A DNA stretch of 64,000 bases, from contig JBGAHL010000019.1 of NCBI GenBank assembly GCA_044226205.1, positions 30,447-94,446 of the forward strand, given 5' to 3'. Under the pieces are notes generated by a model that ran no database searches, was not told where the DNA came from, and was given only the letters and a program-made list of their open reading frames with translations. The position numbers were made by a program, and so were the translations under genes. This document shows positions 61,832 through 64,000 of the stretch, piece after piece. The first letter of the stretch is position 1, and the number at the start of each line of letters is the position of its first letter. This DNA comes from M3007 sp044226205. Its GTDB lineage: Bacteria > Bacteroidota > Bacteroidia > Chitinophagales > Saprospiraceae.

Positions 61832-63784
61832 ATGCGAAATTTACTACTTTCGGTAGGAGCCTTTTTGCTTCTGCTGGGTAATCTGAACGCGCAAAACCAG
61901 CGGTATTGCGGTTCCATGGAAGTACTTGCCCGCCAAATTGCAGAAGATCCTCAGATGCAGCAACGTATGCAGGAGATCGAAGATCACACTGCACAATTCG
62001 TCGCTTCGGGCGGAGCGCAGGAACGCGCTGTCATCACCATCCCCGTGGTTGTACACGTGGTTTACAACACTTCAACGCAAAATATCAGCGACGCCCAGAT
62101 CCAAAGCCAGATCGATGTGCTGAACGCCGACTTCCGCAAACTGAACTCCGACGTAGGCAACGTTCCTTCGGTTTGGACTTCGCTGGTGGCCGACTTCGAA
62201 CTCAATTTCTGCATGGCCACGCGCGATCCCAACGGCAACGCTACCAACGGTATCGAACGCCGCCAGACCACCGTCACTTCTTTCACCACCGACGACAAGG
62301 TGAAATTCTATGCCCAGGGCGGCCTCGACGCATGGAACTCCAGCAAATACCTCAACCTCTGGGTTTGCAACCTCGGCGGCGGCCTCTTGGGTTATGCTCA
62401 ATTCCCCGGCGGCCCGGCCAATACGGACGGTGTGGTGTGCACCTACACCGCATTTGGCACCATCGGCACCGCAACGGCGCCCTTCAACAAAGGCCGCACG
62501 GCTACCCACGAAATCGGCCACTGGGTCAATCTGTACCACATCTGGGGCGACGATGGCACCTCCTGCTCCGGCTCCGACCAGGTCAGCGACACCCCCAACC
62601 AGGCTGACGAAAACTACGGCTGCCCGACCTTCCCGCAAGTGAGCTGCTCCAACGGCCCCAACGGCGATATGTTCATGAACTACATGGACTATACCGATGA
62701 CGCCTGCATGTACATGTTTACCAACGGTCAAAAAACCCGCGGTCAGGCTGTATTTGCTTCCGGCGGCGCCCGCTTCAGCATCACCACCAGCGACGGCTGC
62801 CAGCCCCCGAGCGGCGGCTCCTGCGGCACGCCCACCGGCCTCAATGCCACCAACATCACCCAAACCAGCGCTACGCTGGGCTGGGGCGCCGTCAGCGGCG
62901 CTACGTCCTACAACCTTCAGTGGAAAATCTCCACCGGCAGCACCTGGACGACCGTTACCGGCCTCACCACCACTTCCTACAACCTGAGCGGCCTCACCGC
63001 CGGCACGACCTACAACTATCAGGTTCAGGCAGTTTGCAACGGTACTTCAGGCAACTACTCCACGGCCGCTTCTTTCACGACTACCTCCGGCGGCGGCAGC
63101 TGCACGGATCAGTACGAAACCAACAATACGCTCGCCACGGCCAAAACCATCCCCACGGGTACCGCATTTACGGCTCAGATTGCTTCGTCGACCGATAAAG
63201 ACTACTACAAGTTCCAGAATACGGCTACGCTGCGCAAAGTGAAAGTCGACATGACCACCCTGCCGGCCGACTACGACCTGATCCTCTACCGCAACGGTAC
63301 GCAGGTGGCTATTTCGCAAAACGGCGGTACTTCCAACGAAACCGTGAAGTACAACAGCAACAACAGCACGGTGTACACCTACACGGCTTACGTGTACGGC
63401 TACAACGGCGCATGGAGCAATACGCAGTGCTACACGCTCAAAGCCAGCCTCAGCGCTACCAACTGGCGTGAAGACGGCAGCACCGACGGTCCGTTCGAAG
63501 AAATCGAAATCAATGCCCAGTTCGTGGATGCCGGCTTCGGCCTCTATCCCAACCCGGCCACCGACAATGTTACCGTTGAAGTACCGGTCTTCGAAGAAGA
63601 ATCGAACGTGACGGTATCGTTGTTCGATGCTTCGGGCCGCCTCACGCAGCAGCAGCAGCGCACGGTAGGCAAGGAAGACAACCGTTTCGTCTTCGAACTC
63701 CAGGATCTGCCCGCAGGCGTGTACTTCGTACAAGTACGCAGCGGCGAGCAATCCAACACGCGCAAACTCGTCGTGAAAGACTAA
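61832..63784 (+). CDS. Pappalysin-like (M43) metalloprotease with Fn3, PPC and T9SS domains
   Basis: 650 residues. Signal peptide to NLNAQ, propeptide, M43 zinc protease with HEIGHWVNLYH (near 225-235) and Met-turn MNYMDYTDDACMYMF, a fibronectin III domain (CGTPTGLNAT to FTT), a pre-peptidase C-terminal (PPC) beta-sandwich (DQYETNNTLATAKTI onward) and a T9SS sorting domain (YPNPATDNVTVE). It is a secreted endopeptidase. The start 61832 follows the hydrophobic signal sequence. TATTTTTG at 61657-61664 is a possible but distant -7 box. Confidence 0.92.
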   Translation: MRNLLLSVGAFLLLLGNLNAQNQRYCGSMEVLARQIAEDPQMQQRMQEIEDHTAQFVASGGAQERAVITIPVVVHVVYNTSTQNISDAQIQSQIDVLNADFRKLNSDVGNVPSVWTSLVADFELNFCMATRDPNGNATNGIERRQTTVTSFTTDDKVKFYAQGGLDAWNSSKYLNLWVCNLGGGLLGYAQFPGGPANTDGVVCTYTAFGTIGTATAPFNKGRTATHEIGHWVNLYHIWGDDGTSCSGSDQVSDTPNQADENYGCPTFPQVSCSNGPNGDMFMNYMDYTDDACMYMFTNGQKTRGQAVFASGGARFSITTSDGCQPPSGGSCGTPTGLNATNITQTSATLGWGAVSGATSYNLQWKISTGSTWTTVTGLTTTSYNLSGLTAGTTYNYQVQAVCNGTSGNYSTAASFTTTSGGGSCTDQYETNNTLATAKTIPTGTAFTAQIASSTDKDYYKFQNTATLRKVKVDMTTLPADYDLILYRNGTQVAISQNGGTSNETVKYNSNNSTVYTYTAYVYGYNGAWSNTQCYTLKASLSATNWREDGSTDGPFEEIEINAQFVDAGFGLYPNPATDNVTVEVPVFEEESNVTVSLFDASGRLTQQQQRTVGKEDNRFVFELQDLPAGVYFVQVRSGEQSNTRKLVVKD

Positions 63785-63807
63785 TTTGATTCGCGATATT
63801 TGAATAT

Positions 63808-63844
63808 AAAAAACGCCCCGGGGATGTCCTCCGGGGCGTTTTTT
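63808..63844 (+). terminator. Intrinsic terminator of M43 protease gene
   Basis: AAAAAACGCCCCGG pairs perfectly with CCGGGGCGTTTTTT around an 8-base loop. It lies 23 bases after the stop. The last 156 bases of the window hold nothing further that I can identify. Confidence 0.9.
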
Positions 63845-64000
63845 ATATTAGGGTTGTTGCGCTATGATAATCAATTTGTTAGGCAAAAATTCCACAACCC
63901 AGCACAAACACCAGCAACGACATTGTAAAGTGCAATATCCCTACATCTCAATCTGTCAGATAAAAAGCGATACCTTTTAAATCCACCAATCGAATGTTCT

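Overview
This 64 kb window is a GC-rich chromosome segment from a member of the Bacteroidota, most likely a Saprospiria-type lineage. The phylum call rests on five things: several secreted proteins ending in type IX secretion (T9SS) sorting domains; a hybrid two-component regulator with a periplasmic propeller; the rpmB-rpmG-DUF4295 ribosomal cluster; candidate promoters of the Bacteroidota form TTG-N20-TAnnTTTG; and an almost general lack of Shine-Dalgarno sites. The narrower placement is inference from base composition and gene content. No rRNA, prophage, plasmid or CRISPR array is visible. There is one tRNA (Arg, anticodon ACG).

Layout. 0-9 kb: a tail-specific protease, an orphan Wzc-like chain-length/BY-kinase protein, a Nudix hydrolase and a secreted esterase, then an IS4-family insertion sequence with a frameshifted transposase inside a repeat-rich island bounded by 32-bp direct repeats. 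9-20 kb: a DUF5916 outer-membrane protein, a sugar nucleotidyltransferase, two small membrane proteins, a Cys-rich copper-binding protein, a probable iron-uptake cluster (porin, imelysin, di-haem oxidoreductase), GmhA and a DapA-family lyase. 20-31 kb: a phosphohexomutase, Pcm, a winged-helix regulator with its membrane partner, RlmB, a GT-C glycosyltransferase, a BtuF-like binding protein, a subtilase with an altered catalytic triad, tRNA-Arg, L28, L33, DUF4295 and a large adhesin-like T9SS protein. 31-42 kb: two amino-acid permeases, a TMTC-like GT-C/TPR protein, a secreted TPR paralogue, a polyprenyl-phosphate sugar synthase, an HD phosphohydrolase fused to a Pycsar-type membrane effector (PycTM) domain, GpsA and a PhoD-type phosphatase. 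42-55 kb: two related small secreted proteins, a COG2509 flavoprotein, a candidate PD-(D/E)XK protein, a large sialidase/VPS10-like T9SS protein, a solitary AddA/RecB-like helicase with a degenerate nuclease end, a DUF486 protein, a lipoprotein, and a three-gene operon (NRDE, DinB-like, ATP-grasp). 55-64 kb: a hybrid two-component regulator next to a lipoprotein trehalase, then an M43 metalloprotease with T9SS signal.

How the genes work together. Several form plausible units: porin-imelysin-DHOR for iron handling at the envelope; the TMTC-like transferase with the polyprenyl-phosphate sugar synthase for lipid-linked sugar transfer; trehalase with the hybrid regulator for trehalose or glucan response; NRDE-DinB-ATP-grasp as an uncharacterised operon; and the HTH regulator with the membrane protein as a translationally coupled pair. 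The least explained features are the stand-alone HD-PycTM protein without a cyclase, the candidate PD-(D/E)XK protein, the nested palindromes at 19.8 kb and 55.7 kb, and the frameshifted IS4 transposase at an oligo-T tract. No complete novel multigene system was identified with confidence.
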